Shown here: positions 51,954 through 52,670 of the stretch, in pieces
Position numbering within the stretch: position 1 is the stretch's first letter
How the letters are laid out: every line of letters begins with the position of its first letter
Assembly (NCBI GenBank): GCA_937919085.1
Contig: CALFRN010000496.1
Coordinates: forward strand, 1-52,670
Direction: 5' to 3'
DNA: 52,670 nt
From: an uncultured Reyranella sp.
GTDB lineage: Bacteria > Pseudomonadota > Alphaproteobacteria > Reyranellales > Reyranellaceae
The notes under the pieces: generated by a model
Databases searched by the model: none
The model's input: the letters and a program-made list of their open reading frames with translations, nothing else
Told to the model about the DNA's origin: nothing
Translations under genes and position numbers: made by a program

Positions 51954-52447
51954 TGGGTCTTGAAGTCGTAGGCCTTCGCGGCTGCCTTGGTCTTCTCGAC
52001 GTCGTCGGGCTTCAGAAGCTGGGCGGCCTGCTCAAGCGCCAGATCGGCGTTGACCACGTTCCAGTACGCGGCAATGGCCACCCATTTGTAGGCCTCTATG
52101 GCGTTCTTCGGGACGCCCTTTCCGTCGACATAGGCGCCGGCCAGAGGAAGTATCGCCGGTAGATAGCCGCGTTCGGCCGCGTCGAGCAGCAGGGGCGTGG
52201 CCTTGGCCGCGTCATGCAGTTTCGACTCGGGATTGCCGTAGACATAGAGGCCGAGGAGAAACTGCGCGCGCGGATCACGCTCCTTGGCGAGAAGCTGGAG
52301 CTCCTTTTCTGTCGTCGGCATGTCGCCGGCTTGCAGTGCTTTGAGCGCCTCCTCCAGTCCGGCGGCGGCAGGTTGCGTCAGGGCCGCAAGCACCAGGATA
52401 GCGGCAGGAATGCTGAACAGGGACCGGAGAGAACGGACGATTCGCAC
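51950..52447 (-). CDS. Small secreted Sel1/TPR-like protein
   Basis: A 165-residue protein with a signal peptide (basic start, hydrophobic core about residues 12-27, cleavage after AAA) and two or three Sel1-like repeats (AQFLLGLYVYGNPESKLHDA, LPAILPLAGAYVDGKGVPKNAIEAYKW). The start is GTG at 52447. It is co-translated with the longer Sel1 protein. The 223 nt to its right (52448-52670) up to the window edge contain no gene that can be supported and presumably its promoter. Confidence 0.85.
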   Translation of the reverse strand: MRIVRSLRSLFSIPAAILVLAALTQPAAAGLEEALKALQAGDMPTTEKELQLLAKERDPRAQFLLGLYVYGNPESKLHDAAKATPLLLDAAERGYLPAILPLAGAYVDGKGVPKNAIEAYKWVAIAAYWNVVNADLALEQAAQLLKPDDVEKTKAAAKAYDFKTQ

Positions 52448-52670
52448 GGACTGGGACTCCCGATAACGGCCGCCGATATTGGCTGCGACACTGGTGGAAC
52501 GTCGGGCGGTCTAGCATGGAATTGGGGCTGAAACACGAAGCGCGGCGGACAGTTCCTCGTCCCGGCGCGCCCTCGCCCCAGCGCCCTCGTCATGGCGGGG
52601 CCGGCATCGGTATGTGCCAAAGCTCCAGCGACAAGTTCATCGGTTCAAATTTCAGGTGTCATGCGGCTTT

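Noticed and set aside
52613-52670. Open plus-strand frame MCQSSSDKFIG running off the right edge
   Set aside because: It is only about 19 codons with no ribosome site or recognisable similarity, so it is not supportable as a gene.

Overview
This 52.7-kb window reads as the chromosome of a GC-rich alphaproteobacterium. Three signatures support this. Genes lie in the conserved order tsaB-rimI-fur-olsB-olsA-miaB-phoH-ybeY-corC-lnt-XRE regulator-metK. A RegB/RegA redox two-component pair is present. A SAM-II riboswitch precedes metX-metW. Family-level placement (Rhodospirillales/Rhizobiales-like, possibly Reyranella-like) is a guess from gene content. No phage, insertion sequence, CRISPR array or rRNA is visible. 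Genes are packed tightly: many same-strand neighbours overlap as ATGA or GTGA, and most tail-to-tail pairs have touching or shared stop codons.

Regions: (1) 1-3.8 kb, minus strand: serine hydrolase, alpha/beta hydrolase, BNR/Asp-box beta-propeller, secreted TPR protein and a truncated metallo-beta-lactamase-fold protein. (2) 3.8-10.7 kb, plus strand: pyrC, a NUDIX hydrolase, regB-regA, then a branched-chain-amino-acid-type ABC transporter. In that transporter LivM and LivG are fused, and both ATPase domains carry in-frame losses at complementary positions. (3) 10.7-14.5 kb: a DpgC-like cofactor-free dioxygenase/crotonase homologue, tRNA-Gly(CCC), an acyl-CoA dehydrogenase and a Cys/Met-metabolism PLP lyase. 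(4) 14.7-20.7 kb: a TetR regulator; a minus-strand aromatic amino acid operon (chorismate mutase, hisC, tyrA, chaC); and the divergent metX-metW operon with promoter, SAM-II riboswitch and intrinsic terminator all readable in its leader. (5) 20.7-27.6 kb: a GNAT-metallophosphoesterase fusion, a YbaK-type deacylase, a DUF1932 dehydrogenase, a methyltransferase, gloB, a small P-loop kinase, a MarR regulator and an HSL-family esterase. (6) 27.7-31.9 kb: DUF2333 protein, TauE/SafE transporter, TIGR02186 protein and universal stress protein, then nfuA behind an AT-rich promoter island. (7) 32-46.5 kb: a Bax-type glucosaminidase, a D-Ala-D-Ala dipeptidase and the conserved core block listed above, with a GST and an aldo/keto reductase inserted between ybeY and corC. 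(8) 46.5-52.7 kb: an orphan type-I-secretion-like ABC exporter, an MmcB-like nuclease-fold protein, an FAD/NAD(P) oxidoreductase and two Sel1-repeat secreted proteins.

Themes that tie the window together: methionine/SAM metabolism (metX, metW, metC-like lyase, metK, and two SAM-riboswitch-type leaders, one clear and one tentative), sulfur and Fe-S handling (TauE, TIGR02186, NfuA, TusA-like, MiaB), redox control (RegBA), and envelope lipids and peptidoglycan (OlsBA, Lnt, Bax, DdpX). The strongest candidates for something undescribed are the complementary ATPase deletions in the Liv transporter, the stand-alone DpgC homologue, the GNAT-phosphoesterase fusion, and the SAM-II-like fold in the metK leader.
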